A stretch of DNA of 64,000 bases from Stenotrophomonas sp. 704A1 (GTDB lineage Bacteria > Pseudomonadota > Gammaproteobacteria > Xanthomonadales > Xanthomonadaceae): assembly GCF_030549525.1 (NCBI RefSeq), contig NZ_CP130831.1:3559501-3623500 (forward strand), given 5' to 3'. The position numbers were made by a program, and so were the translations under genes. The notes under the pieces are model-generated. The model worked only from the letters and a program-made list of their open reading frames with translations, was not told the DNA's origin and searched no databases. Positions 9,960 to 17,920 of the stretch are shown piece by piece; position 1 is the stretch's first letter; each line of letters begins with the position of its first letter.

Positions 9960-12433
9960 GCATCGTTCTTCCCTTCCTCGCCCTGCTGCTGGCAGGCGCG
10001 TTCGTCGCCTACCACCGCATGCGGCTGCTGACCTGGACGCTGATCAGCGTGGCGCTGCTCGTCGCGTGCTGGTTCATCCCCTATGTCAACCAGACCGCCA
10101 CGATCGTGGCCGCCGCCGTGCTGGCGGTGATCGCGGTGCCGCTGCTGCTGCCGTTCATCCGCAAGCCGCTGCTGACCGGCCCGATGATGAAGGTGTTCCG
10201 CAAGGTGCTGCCGCCGCTGTCGCAGACCGAACGCATCGCGCTGGAAACCGGTTCGGTCGGTTTCGAAGGCGAGCTGTTCACCGGTGACCCGGACTGGAAC
10301 ATCCTGCTGAACTACCCCAAGCCGCAGCTGACCGCTGAAGAGCAGGCCTTCCTCGATGGCCCGGTCGAAGAGCTGTGCAGGATGGTCAACGATTGGGAAA
10401 TCACCCACGTCCACGCCGACCTGCCGCCGGAACTGTGGGCCTTCATCAAGAAGAACAAGTTCTTCGGCATGATCATTCCGAAGGAGTACGGCGGCCTCGG
10501 CTTCTCCGCGCTGGCCCACCACAAGGTGATCCAGAAGCTGGCCTCGGTGTCCTCGGTGGTCAGCTCCACCGTCGGCGTGCCGAACTCGCTGGGCCCGGGT
10601 GAACTGCTGGTGCATTACGGCACCCAGGAACAGAAGGACCAGTACCTGCCGCGCCTGGCCGATGGCCGCGAGGTTCCGTGCTTCGGCCTGACCGGCCCGT
10701 TCGCCGGTTCCGACGCCACCTCGATCCCCGACTACGGCATCGTCTGCAAGGGCGAGTGGAACGGCGAGCAGGTGCTCGGCGTCAAGCTGACCTTCGACAA
10801 GCGCTACATCACCCTGGCCCCGGTTGCTTCGCTGATCGGCCTGGCCTTCCGCATGTACGACCCGGATGGCCTGATCGGTGACACCCGCGACATCGGCATC
10901 ACCCTGGGCCTGCTGCCGCGCGACACCGCCGGCGTGGAAATCGGCCGTCGCCACTTCCCGCTGAACTCGACGTTCCAGAACGGTCCGATCCGCGGCAAGG
11001 ACGTGTTCATTCCGCTGACCCAGCTGATCGGTGGCGCGGCCATGGCCGGCAAGGGCTGGAACATGCTCAACGAGTGCCTGGCCGTGGGCCGCTCGATCAC
11101 CCTGCCGTCCACCGCCAGCGGCGGTGCCAAGGCCGGTGCCGCCGTCACCGGTGCGTATGCGCGCATCCGCAAGCAGTTCGGCTTGTCGGTCGGTCGCTTC
11201 GAAGGCGTGGAAGAAGCGCTGGCCCGCATCGGCGGCAAGGCGTACAAGATCAGCGCGCTGTCGCAGGCCACCGCTGCCGCGGTCGACCGTGGCGACGTGC
11301 CGTCGGTGCCGTCGGCCATCGCCAAGTACCACTGCACCAGCATGAGCCGTGAAGTGATCTCGGACATGATGGATGTGATCGGCGGCAAGGGCATCATCCT
11401 CGGCCCGCGCAACTTCGCCGGCCGCAGCTGGCAGGCCGCGCCGATCGCGATCACCGTGGAAGGCGCCAACATCATGACCCGCAGCCTGCTGATCTTCGGC
11501 CAGGGCGCGATCCTCTGCCACCCGTGGGTGCTGAAGGAAATGAAGGCCGCGCAGGACCCCGATACCCGTGCCGGCCTGCAGGACTTCGACCGCAGCCTGT
11601 TCGGCCACATCCGCTACGGCATTTCCAACGCCGTGCGTTCGTTCTGGTTCGGCCTGACCGGTGCCCGCTTCGGTGCTGCCCCGGGTGATGCCTACACCCG
11701 CCGCTACTTCCGCAAGCTGGACCGCTATTCGGCCAATCTGGCGCTGATGGCCGACATCTCGATGATGACCCTCGGCGGCAAGCTGAAGTTCAAGGAATCG
11801 CTGTCCGGCCGCCTGGGCGACGTGCTGAGCCACGTCTACATGACCAGCGCCATGCTCAAGCGCTACCACGACGAGGGCGCGCCGCAGGCCGACCAGCCGC
11901 TGCTGGCCTGGGCCTTCCATGACAGCGTGCACAAGATCGAGGAATCGCTGTCGGCCGCCCTGCGCAACTTCCCGATCCGTCCGATCGGCTGGCTGATGTG
12001 GGCGCTGATCTTCCCGCTGGGCCGTCGTGCCGAGGCTCCGGGCGACCGCCTGAGCCGCCGTGTTGCCGCCCTGCTGATGGCCCCGAACGAAGCGCGTGAT
12101 CGTCTGGCCAGCGGCGTGTTCCTGACCCCGTGCGAGAACAACCCGGGTGGCCGCATCAACAGCTACCTGAGCAAGGCGATCATGGCCGAGCCGGTGGAGC
12201 GCAAGTTCCTGAAGGCGCTGAAGAGCAAGGGCATCGAAGCGCTGGACTTCAACAGCCAGCTGGACGAAGCCGTGGCCGAGGGCGTGATCACCCAGGACGA
12301 GCGCAGCCTGCTGGAAGAACTGCGCACGCTGACCCTGGACACCATCACCGTGGACGACTTCGACACCCACGAACTGCGCGCGGCCAGCTACTACGACCGC
12401 CAGCACAAGGACCCGCACTCGCAGGCAGCCTGA
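9956..12433 (+). CDS. fadE: Acyl-CoA dehydrogenase FadE
   Basis: The 825-residue protein matches the long FadE type (E. coli 814 residues), which carries out the first, FAD-dependent step of fatty-acid beta-oxidation. Two hydrophobic N-terminal helices (about residues 3-20 and 27-60) suggest membrane association. The acyl-CoA dehydrogenase core follows (IIPKEYGGLGFSALAHH near 170-190, CFGLTGPFAGSDA near 240), with a FadE-specific C-terminal domain (about 500-820). The start overlaps the hydrolase stop (ATGA), so the two are translationally coupled and share the palindrome-controlled promoter. Confidence 0.95.
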   Translation: MSIVLPFLALLLAGAFVAYHRMRLLTWTLISVALLVACWFIPYVNQTATIVAAAVLAVIAVPLLLPFIRKPLLTGPMMKVFRKVLPPLSQTERIALETGSVGFEGELFTGDPDWNILLNYPKPQLTAEEQAFLDGPVEELCRMVNDWEITHVHADLPPELWAFIKKNKFFGMIIPKEYGGLGFSALAHHKVIQKLASVSSVVSSTVGVPNSLGPGELLVHYGTQEQKDQYLPRLADGREVPCFGLTGPFAGSDATSIPDYGIVCKGEWNGEQVLGVKLTFDKRYITLAPVASLIGLAFRMYDPDGLIGDTRDIGITLGLLPRDTAGVEIGRRHFPLNSTFQNGPIRGKDVFIPLTQLIGGAAMAGKGWNMLNECLAVGRSITLPSTASGGAKAGAAVTGAYARIRKQFGLSVGRFEGVEEALARIGGKAYKISALSQATAAAVDRGDVPSVPSAIAKYHCTSMSREVISDMMDVIGGKGIILGPRNFAGRSWQAAPIAITVEGANIMTRSLLIFGQGAILCHPWVLKEMKAAQDPDTRAGLQDFDRSLFGHIRYGISNAVRSFWFGLTGARFGAAPGDAYTRRYFRKLDRYSANLALMADISMMTLGGKLKFKESLSGRLGDVLSHVYMTSAMLKRYHDEGAPQADQPLLAWAFHDSVHKIEESLSAALRNFPIRPIGWLMWALIFPLGRRAEAPGDRLSRRVAALLMAPNEARDRLASGVFLTPCENNPGGRINSYLSKAIMAEPVERKFLKALKSKGIEALDFNSQLDEAVAEGVITQDERSLLEELRTLTLDTITVDDFDTHELRAASYYDRQHKDPHSQAA

Positions 12434-12458
12434 TCGCCCGCGACATGTGTTGCCTTCG

Positions 12459-12485
12459 ACGGCGGGCTTCGGCCCGCCGTTGTTT
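12459..12485 (+). terminator. Terminator-like hairpin after fadE
   Basis: ACGGCGGGC-TTCG-GCCCGCCGT followed by TGTTT: a 9-bp stem with a stable TTCG loop and a short T-run. It lies between fadE and the DUF4442 gene, so it probably attenuates rather than isolates, because no new promoter is visible. Confidence 0.7.
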
Positions 12486-12509
12486 CATCTGCCGACCGGA
12501 ATTCCAACC

Positions 12510-12977
12510 ATGTCCACGCCCCTGCTGTCCCTCTACCAGCGTCTGCAGCGATGGCCTGCCGGCAACTGGCTGTTCTCGCGCGCGGTGTGCTTCAAGGCGC
12601 CCTACTTCGCCAGCATCGCCCCGCGCATCACCCGCCTTGAGCACGGCCGCTGCGAAGGCACGCTGGCCGACCGCCGCAAGGTGCGCAACCACATCGGCAC
12701 GGTGCACGCGATCGCGATGTGCAACCTGGCCGAGCTGACCGCCGGGTTGATGGTCGATGCCTCGCTGCCCAAGGGCATGCGCTGGATCCCCAGGGGCATG
12801 CAGGTGCAGTACCTGGCCAAGGCGCGCGGCACGCTGCAGGCGGTGGCGCTGCCGGCGCAGCCGATCGTGGCAGCGACGGCAGGTTACGCGCTGCCGGTGA
12901 CGGTGAGCGTGCGCGATCGCGCGGGGACGGAGGTGTTCAGCGCGGTCATCGACATGTGGATGTCGCCGGCGAAGTAG
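12510..12977 (+). CDS. DUF4442 hotdog-fold protein (putative thioesterase)
   Basis: The 155-residue protein resembles the DUF4442 branch of hotdog proteins, with the central helix segment HIGTVHAIAMCNLAELTAG at about 70-90 followed by the strand-rich half. Hotdog proteins of this kind are usually acyl-CoA thioesterases, which would fit beta-oxidation via the preceding fadE. The start at 12510 was chosen because the protein then begins at the family's normal position. The stop codon is followed within 8 bp by the conserved end of a long palindromic repeat. Confidence 0.8.
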   Translation: MSTPLLSLYQRLQRWPAGNWLFSRAVCFKAPYFASIAPRITRLEHGRCEGTLADRRKVRNHIGTVHAIAMCNLAELTAGLMVDASLPKGMRWIPRGMQVQYLAKARGTLQAVALPAQPIVAATAGYALPVTVSVRDRAGTEVFSAVIDMWMSPAK

Positions 12978-12984
12978 TGTTCCC

Positions 12985-13458
12985 GCCAACGGCGCAGCCC
13001 CTCGTGGGTGGTCGCGTAGAGCTGTTCATGTGTTGGGTGGGGCGGGTGGGCCGTGCAGGGGACGCTGCAAGTACGTCCCTGTAAGCTCGATGGCGCCATC
13101 CATGGCGCCAACGCCCCTGCACGGCCCACCCGCCCCACCCCGACAGTTTCCGTGCGCGACCAGCCCACGGAGAAGAAAAAGAAGATCAAAAGCAAAAGCA
13201 ACAACAACAGCGCAAAGCAAAAAGCGGCCGGTGGGCCGCTTTTGCTTTTGCTCTTGATCTTCTTATTCTTCTGCGTGGGTGGACGCCGCAGAGATCTGTC
13301 AGAGGTCGGTGGGGTGGGGCCGGGCGGGGTATCCGCGCCATGGATGGCGCGGCTAAGCCTACAAGGACGTACTTGCGGCGTCCCCGCCTGGCCCCACCCC
13401 ACCGGCCCAACCGATGAAACGCTCCTAGCGACCACCCACGAGGGGCTGCGCCGTTGGC
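12985..13458. repeat. Long composite palindromic intergenic repeat, copy R1 (double)
   Basis: A 474-bp element bounded by perfect 31-bp inverted ends (12985-13015 and 13428-13458). Each end abuts the 3' end of one of the two convergent genes. Inside are a perfect 27-bp stem (13035-13061 with 13114-13140), a 22-bp stem with one mismatch (13308-13329 with 13382-13403), the purine-rich arms 13171-13187 and their inverse near 13256-13272, and a central terminator hairpin. Each half also carries a GGCGCC- or GCGCCATGG-type palindrome and a segment like AGGGACGTACTTGCGGCG. Partial copies recur at 20.2, 52.6 and 55.6 kb. It shows no coding capacity. Confidence 0.85.
13217..13245. terminator. Bidirectional terminator at the centre of repeat R1
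   Basis: GCAAAAAGCGGCC-GGTG-GGCCGCTTTTGC: a GC stem flanked by A-tract and T-tract, so it can act on both strands. It serves the convergent DUF4442 and DUF1304 genes. Confidence 0.8.
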
Positions 13459-13465
13459 TGGAAAC

Positions 13466-13816
13466 TCACGCCACCGCGCGAAGAACCAGCGCCAGGATCG
13501 CCGGCAGCGCCTGGATCATGAAAATGCGCCGGCTCACGCTGTACGCGCCGTAGCACCCTGCCACCACCACGCACGCCAGCGAGAACGTCACCAGCAACGG
13601 CTGCGCCAGCAGCAGCCCCACCACGATGCCCGCCGCCAGGAAACCGTTGTACAGGCCCTGGTTGGCCGCCAGCACCCGCGTGATCTCTGCCTTCTGCGGC
13701 GTGTTGCGGAACGTCTTCAGGCCCAGCGGCCGGGTCCACAGGAACATCTCCAGCACCAGGAAGTACAGGTGCAGGACCGCGACCAGCACGGTCAGCAGCA
13801 GCGCGATCAGCGACAT
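13466..13816 (-). CDS. DUF1304 family small membrane protein
   Basis: The 116-residue protein is almost wholly hydrophobic, with four predicted membrane helices. It carries the DUF1304 features: LHLYFLVLEMFLW in the first helix and KTFRNTPQKAEITRVLAANQGLYNGFLA between helices 1 and 2. Function of the family is unknown. The start at 13816 is supported by GAGGAG 8 nt upstream. It follows the transporter gene on the same strand by 29 bp and is probably cotranscribed with it. Confidence 0.85.
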   Translation of the reverse strand: MSLIALLLTVLVAVLHLYFLVLEMFLWTRPLGLKTFRNTPQKAEITRVLAANQGLYNGFLAAGIVVGLLLAQPLLVTFSLACVVVAGCYGAYSVSRRIFMIQALPAILALVLRAVA

Positions 13817-13845
13817 CGTTTCTCTCCTCGGAATGGGTCGCGACC

Positions 13846-15174
13846 TCAGCGGTCGCGCGGCAGCTTCTTTTCTTCGCGCAGCACGCCGAACGCGGCCAGC
13901 GTCATCAGCCCGGCAACGGCGATGCCACCGATGAACACCACGTGCGAACCGAACAGCGACAGCCCCTTGTGCAGCCAGGTGAAGCCCAGGTCCGCGCCAC
14001 GGTAGACCACCGTGTCGATCGCCGCACCGGCCTTGTAGCGCCACTGCCGGTCCACGCGGGTGTAAATGGTCTCGCGGGCCGGTTTGGCCAGCGCGAACTC
14101 GCTGGCGCGGGTCATCACCTGCACCACCGCCACCATCAGCGGCATCGGCGAAGCGGCCAGCACCGAGAAGCCGATCAGGATCGCGAAGCCGGGAATCAAC
14201 AACGCCGGTGCGATGCCGTGGCGTGACAGCAGCCAGCGGGTCAGTGCCAGCTGCATCAACAGCGCCAGCGCGTTCACCGCCAGGTCGATGCGCGAGAAGA
14301 ACGCGGTGCTGGCTGCCGGGTCGGTGAACGCCGCGCGCACGATGCTGGCCTGCTGGTTGTACAGCAGGGTGCCGACACCCACGCCGAACACCACCATGAT
14401 CGCCAGCCAGCGCAGCAGCGGTTCGCGGGCGATCAGCTTCAGCCCATCCAGCACGCTGCCGCCCATCGGCCGCTCACCGGAGACCAGCTGCTGTTCGCGC
14501 TCGCGCAGCACCGCCCAGTGCCGCAGCCGCCAGATGCACAGCAGGCAGATGCACAGGAACCCGGCCGAGACCAGCATCAGATGGGCGATGCCGACCCGCT
14601 GCACCAGCGCGCTGGTGATCAGCGGGCCCAGGAACGCACCGAGCGTGCCGGCAGCGCCGATGTAACCGTAGTACGCCCGTGCCTGCGCGTTGGAGAACAC
14701 GTCGGCCATGAAGCTCCAGAACACTGCCACCGCGAACAGGTTGAAGACCATGACCCAGAAGAAGAACGCCATGCCCCGCCCCGGCACGCCGCTGTCGAAC
14801 AGCGCGTAGAAACCGAGCAGCGTGACGATGAAGAAGCCATACACCGCTGGCAGGAACACCCGGCGCGGGAAGCGGCTGACCAGCCAGCCATAGACCGGCT
14901 GCAGCACCAGCATGATCACGAACACGCAGGAGAACAGGAACTGCAGTACGAAATCCTTCAGCGCGATGCCATGGTCGTTGAACCAGGCGATCAGCAGCGG
15001 CGGGAACACCGTGTCCAGGTCAGCCGAGGCAGCCATCGCCTCGCGGACCGGGCGCAGCACGTAATAGCCACTGAGCAGGCAGAAGAAATACAGGAACGAC
15101 CACCACAGGGCCGGCGACTCACGCAGCGCCGCGACCAGGCCGCGCAGCGGGCCGCGCCCGGCGGCCGCGCTCAC
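13846..15174 (-). CDS. Major-facilitator-like transporter resembling ATP/ADP (NTT) carriers
   Basis: The protein has about 12 membrane helices. Its C-terminal half contains RETIYTRVDRQWRYKAGAAI followed by DTVVYRGADLG, a stretch strongly reminiscent of the nucleotide transporter (NTT/Tlc) family. The N-terminal SGYYVLRPVREAMA also resembles that group. The start used is GTG 15174, which has GAGGGGAG 5-6 nt upstream (442 residues). An ATG 162 bp further out lacks a ribosome-binding site and adds an atypical Cys/Ala-rich extension. The substrate is unknown; nucleotide exchange is only a family analogy. Confidence 0.75.
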   Translation of the reverse strand: MSAAAGRGPLRGLVAALRESPALWWSFLYFFCLLSGYYVLRPVREAMAASADLDTVFPPLLIAWFNDHGIALKDFVLQFLFSCVFVIMLVLQPVYGWLVSRFPRRVFLPAVYGFFIVTLLGFYALFDSGVPGRGMAFFFWVMVFNLFAVAVFWSFMADVFSNAQARAYYGYIGAAGTLGAFLGPLITSALVQRVGIAHLMLVSAGFLCICLLCIWRLRHWAVLREREQQLVSGERPMGGSVLDGLKLIAREPLLRWLAIMVVFGVGVGTLLYNQQASIVRAAFTDPAASTAFFSRIDLAVNALALLMQLALTRWLLSRHGIAPALLIPGFAILIGFSVLAASPMPLMVAVVQVMTRASEFALAKPARETIYTRVDRQWRYKAGAAIDTVVYRGADLGFTWLHKGLSLFGSHVVFIGGIAVAGLMTLAAFGVLREEKKLPRDR

Positions 15175-15397
15175 GCGGCTCCCCTCGCCCGTAGGTGGCG
15201 GTTGGACAGCGTCATCGCAGGCTCCGGGGCTGGGGAGCGCGTACGTTAGCCAATGCACTGCAACATCGCCAGCGCAGCACGCGCTGACGACTGCCACAGC
15301 CCATCGCGGCGCACCGCGGCCGATACCTGCCGACACATGTTTTCTGGCGTCAAAATCCCAACTTTTTCAACGAGATGCGCATTCATCTTCGCTTTGT

Positions 15398-15427
15398 TTG
15401 TGCACAGGCGAAAAGCGGCGCTAGAAT
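15398..15427 (+). promoter_or_regulatory. Putative promoter of the serine hydrolase gene
   Basis: TTGTGC (15398-15403), an 18-bp spacer and TAGAAT (15422-15427), about 33 bp before the ATG at 15460. This is the only AT-rich patch in the 285-bp divergent region. Motif match only. Confidence 0.55.
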
Positions 15428-15459
15428 CGACGCCAGCAGTCGCGCACGGGGTCCAACCG

Positions 15460-16860
15460 ATGAAAAAGAACAGCCTGCGTCGTCCGATCCGTTCGGCGGC
15501 CACCGGTTTGCTGGGCATGTTGATGCCCGTTGCCTTGTCCACCACCGCGCAGACCCCGCCGGCCCTGCCGCCGATGCCGGCCAACATCGAATCCCCCGCC
15601 GGCGCGACGGTCGCCCACACCCAGCCCGCAGCCTACCGCACCGGCCTGGTGCCGCAGGTGCAGCTGCCCGCCGCCGGCTTCAACGTCGCCCACATCGAAT
15701 CGATGGCGCAGCAGCTCACCTATGGCGAGCGCGTGCCGGGCATGGCGGTGGCGATCGTGCAGGGCGGCCGCGTGCTCAGCGCGCGCGGCTACGGCGTCAC
15801 CGACGTCAACAACCCGCTGCCGGTCGACGCGCATACCGTGTTCCGCCTGGCGTCGCTGTCCAAGGCCTTTGCCGGCACCATGGCCGGCCTGCTGGTCAAC
15901 GACGGCACCCTGCGCTGGGACAGCAAGGTCACCGACTACGTGCCCGGCTTCCGCCTGAACTCGCCGGAGGCGACCGACCGTCTGACCGTGGCCGACGTGC
16001 TCAGCCATCGAGTCGGCCTGCCCTACAACGCCTACGACCGCGACATCGAAGGCAATGCCGAGTACTACGCGCTGACCCAGAAGCTGGCCAACACCAGCCT
16101 GAAGTGCCTGCCGGGCGACTGCTACGCCTACCAGAACGTGGCCTTCAGCCTGATCGGCGACGTCGTCTATGCCGCCTCGGGCAGCTTCTACGAGCAGTCG
16201 GTGGAGCGCCGCATCTTCAAGCCGCTGGGCATGAACGATGCCAGCCTCGGCCTGGCAGGCATCCAGGCCAGTTCGCGCTGGGCACGGCCGCACGTGCGCA
16301 GCCGCAACGGCTGGGTCTCGCTGACCCCCAAGCCCACCTATTACCGTGTCGCCCCGGCAGCGGGCGTCAACGCCAGCGCCAGCGACATGGCGCAGTGGCT
16401 GCTGGCCCACACCGGCCATCGTCCGGACGTGCTGCCGGCGCCGCTGCTGGCCACACTGCATTCCAGCCTGATCAACACTCCCGGCGAGATGCGCTCGGGC
16501 TGGCGCCGCGAACGCCTGCACTCGGCCGGTTACGCACTGGGCTGGCGTACCTTCGACTATGCCGGCCACGACGTGGTGTTCCATGCCGGTGCCGTGCAGG
16601 GTTACCGTGGCCTGGTCGCCCTGGTGCCCGAACGCGACCTCGGCATCGCCATCATGTGGAACGGCGAAAGCGGCCTGCCCAGCGGCCTGCTGCCGACCGT
16701 GCTGGATTCCGCGCTGGGCCTGCCCTCGCAGCGCTGGCTGGATATCGACACCGACTTCGGCAGCGACAACCTGATGGCCGAGGGCACCGCCCCGGCACAG
16801 CAGGACAAGCGCAAGGGCAAGGGCGCCTCGAGCAACCGCGCCGTCGCCTCGCCGCGCTGA
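15460..16860 (+). CDS. Serine hydrolase of the class C beta-lactamase fold, exported
   Basis: The 466-residue protein has an N-terminal signal-type segment (MKKNSLRRPIRSAATGLLGM). It shows all three penicillin-binding-like motifs: SLSK (FRLASLSKAFAG, near 133), the tyrosine motif YQN (CYAYQNVAFSL, near 225) and a C-terminal HAG (VVFHAGAVQGYRG, near 375). Relatives include esterases, D-aminopeptidases and peptidoglycan-active enzymes, so antibiotic resistance should not be assumed. The C-terminal tail is basic (DKRKGKG). The start at 15460 gives the signal peptide and sits just after a predicted promoter. Confidence 0.85.
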   Translation: MKKNSLRRPIRSAATGLLGMLMPVALSTTAQTPPALPPMPANIESPAGATVAHTQPAAYRTGLVPQVQLPAAGFNVAHIESMAQQLTYGERVPGMAVAIVQGGRVLSARGYGVTDVNNPLPVDAHTVFRLASLSKAFAGTMAGLLVNDGTLRWDSKVTDYVPGFRLNSPEATDRLTVADVLSHRVGLPYNAYDRDIEGNAEYYALTQKLANTSLKCLPGDCYAYQNVAFSLIGDVVYAASGSFYEQSVERRIFKPLGMNDASLGLAGIQASSRWARPHVRSRNGWVSLTPKPTYYRVAPAAGVNASASDMAQWLLAHTGHRPDVLPAPLLATLHSSLINTPGEMRSGWRRERLHSAGYALGWRTFDYAGHDVVFHAGAVQGYRGLVALVPERDLGIAIMWNGESGLPSGLLPTVLDSALGLPSQRWLDIDTDFGSDNLMAEGTAPAQQDKRKGKGASSNRAVASPR

Positions 16861-16886
16861 TCGGCGCGGCCTGATCGCATGCACAG

Positions 16887-16911
16887 GGGCGGCCTCAGGG
16901 CCGCCCTTTCT
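16887..16911 (+). terminator. Rho-independent terminator of the serine hydrolase gene
   Basis: GGGCGGCC-TCAG-GGCCGCCC followed by TTTCT, 26 bp after the stop codon. Confidence 0.85.
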
Positions 16912-17025
16912 GTTGATGGGCTGACCGGCGCCTGCAGCGCCGTGCCGAGCTCGACCGTTCCGGCATGGCAGCCGACGCCATGAAGCGTGCGCGCCGCAGC
17001 TGCCGCAGCGGCACCCATCGTCCAT

Positions 17026-17067
17026 AAAAAAACCCCCTCCCCGCTGGGCAGTCGGGGAAGGGGTTTC
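17026..17067 (-). terminator. Rho-independent terminator of the histone H1-like gene
   Basis: On the minus strand a long stem AAACCCCTTCCCCG / CGGGGAGGGGGTTT with a 9-nt loop runs into seven T residues (the A-run at 17026-17032 on the plus strand), about 24 bp after the stop codon. Confidence 0.9.
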
Positions 17068-17090
17068 AGGGTACGGCTATCGGGAAGTAC

Positions 17091-17606
17091 TTAGATCAGC
17101 GGCGCCGGGGTTGCCGGAAGGGCCACCGGAGCGGCCTTCTTCTTGCGGGCGGCCGGCTTGCGCTTGGCAACCTTCTTGGCAGCCTTCTTCGGGGCAGCCT
17201 TCTTGGTCGCCTTCTTCGCGGTCTTCTTTACCGCCTTCTTCGCCGTCTTCTTTGCCGCCTTCTTCACTGCCTTCTTGGCGACCTTCTTGGCCGGCTTGCG
17301 GGCAGTGGTCTTCTTGGCGGCCTTCTTGGCCGTCTTCCTGGTGGCCTTCTTGGCTACCTTCTTGACGGCCTTCTTCGCAGCCTTCTTGGCAGTGGACTTC
17401 TTGGCGACCTTCTTTGCCGCCTTCTTCACTGTCTTCTTCGCCGCGCTCTTGCGTGCGACCTTCTTGGCAGCCTTCTTCACTGCCTTCTTGGCGGTCGCCT
17501 TCTTCGCGACCTTCTTCACTGCCTTCTTGGCAGCGGCCTTCTTAGCGACCTTCTTCACCGCCTTCTTGGCGGCGGGCTTCTTCTTCGCAGCTTTCTTGGT
17601 TGCCAT
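17091..17606 (-). CDS. Histone H1-like Ala/Lys-rich DNA-binding protein
   Basis: The 171-residue protein is made almost only of Lys and Ala in irregular repeats of the type KKAVKKVAKKA. A short C-terminal tail (APVALPATPAPLI) lacks charge. Such eukaryotic H1-tail-like proteins (HC2/AlgP type) bind DNA non-specifically and compact the nucleoid. The start at 17606 has GAGGAG 7 nt upstream. The repeated codons make replication slippage and length variation between strains likely. The promoter appears to lie about 290 bp upstream, giving an unusually long 5' leader. Confidence 0.9.
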   Translation of the reverse strand: MATKKAAKKKPAAKKAVKKVAKKAAAKKAVKKVAKKATAKKAVKKAAKKVARKSAAKKTVKKAAKKVAKKSTAKKAAKKAVKKVAKKATRKTAKKAAKKTTARKPAKKVAKKAVKKAAKKTAKKAVKKTAKKATKKAAPKKAAKKVAKRKPAARKKKAAPVALPATPAPLI

Positions 17607-17891
17607 GGGATGGCTCCTCGTCAGTGATAGGGAGTTGAAACGCCCAGGTGGATCAAACCCGCCCATGCTGCTTGCGGGGACCGCCGGCGCGTCAAGCGCG
17701 CCGTTACGGATGCGGCGATGCCCGCCACGATCGGCGGAGCAGGCATCGGAACCGGGGGGACCTTGCATTTCTCCGGGGGAAGCGGGGCCATGTCCACCGT
17801 CTTGAGGATCGCGGTGGTCTTCGAGGGGCTGCTTCGCATCGGACGATTGATTCTGCGCACTCGGTTTGGCAGGCAAGGTCTGCTGAGGCGA

Positions 17892-17920
17892 AACCTAATC
17901 ACGGTTTTTTTTACTGTCAA
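17892..17920 (-). promoter_or_regulatory. Promoter of the histone H1-like gene
   Basis: On the minus strand TTGACA (17920-17915), a 17-bp spacer containing an A8 tract, then TAGGTT (17897-17892). The -35 is perfect and the spacing ideal. It implies a leader of roughly 280 nt before the start codon at 17606. Confidence 0.7.

Noticed and set aside
13053..13553. Open frames inside the composite repeats (also near 20200 and 55700)
   Set aside because: They are translations of GC-rich palindromes and purine runs. Similar protein pieces recur at other copies only because the DNA repeats.
15460..16860. Reading the serine hydrolase as an antibiotic-resistance beta-lactamase
   Set aside because: The fold motifs are shared with esterases and peptidases, and the sequence does not look like the known L1 or L2 enzymes of Stenotrophomonas.
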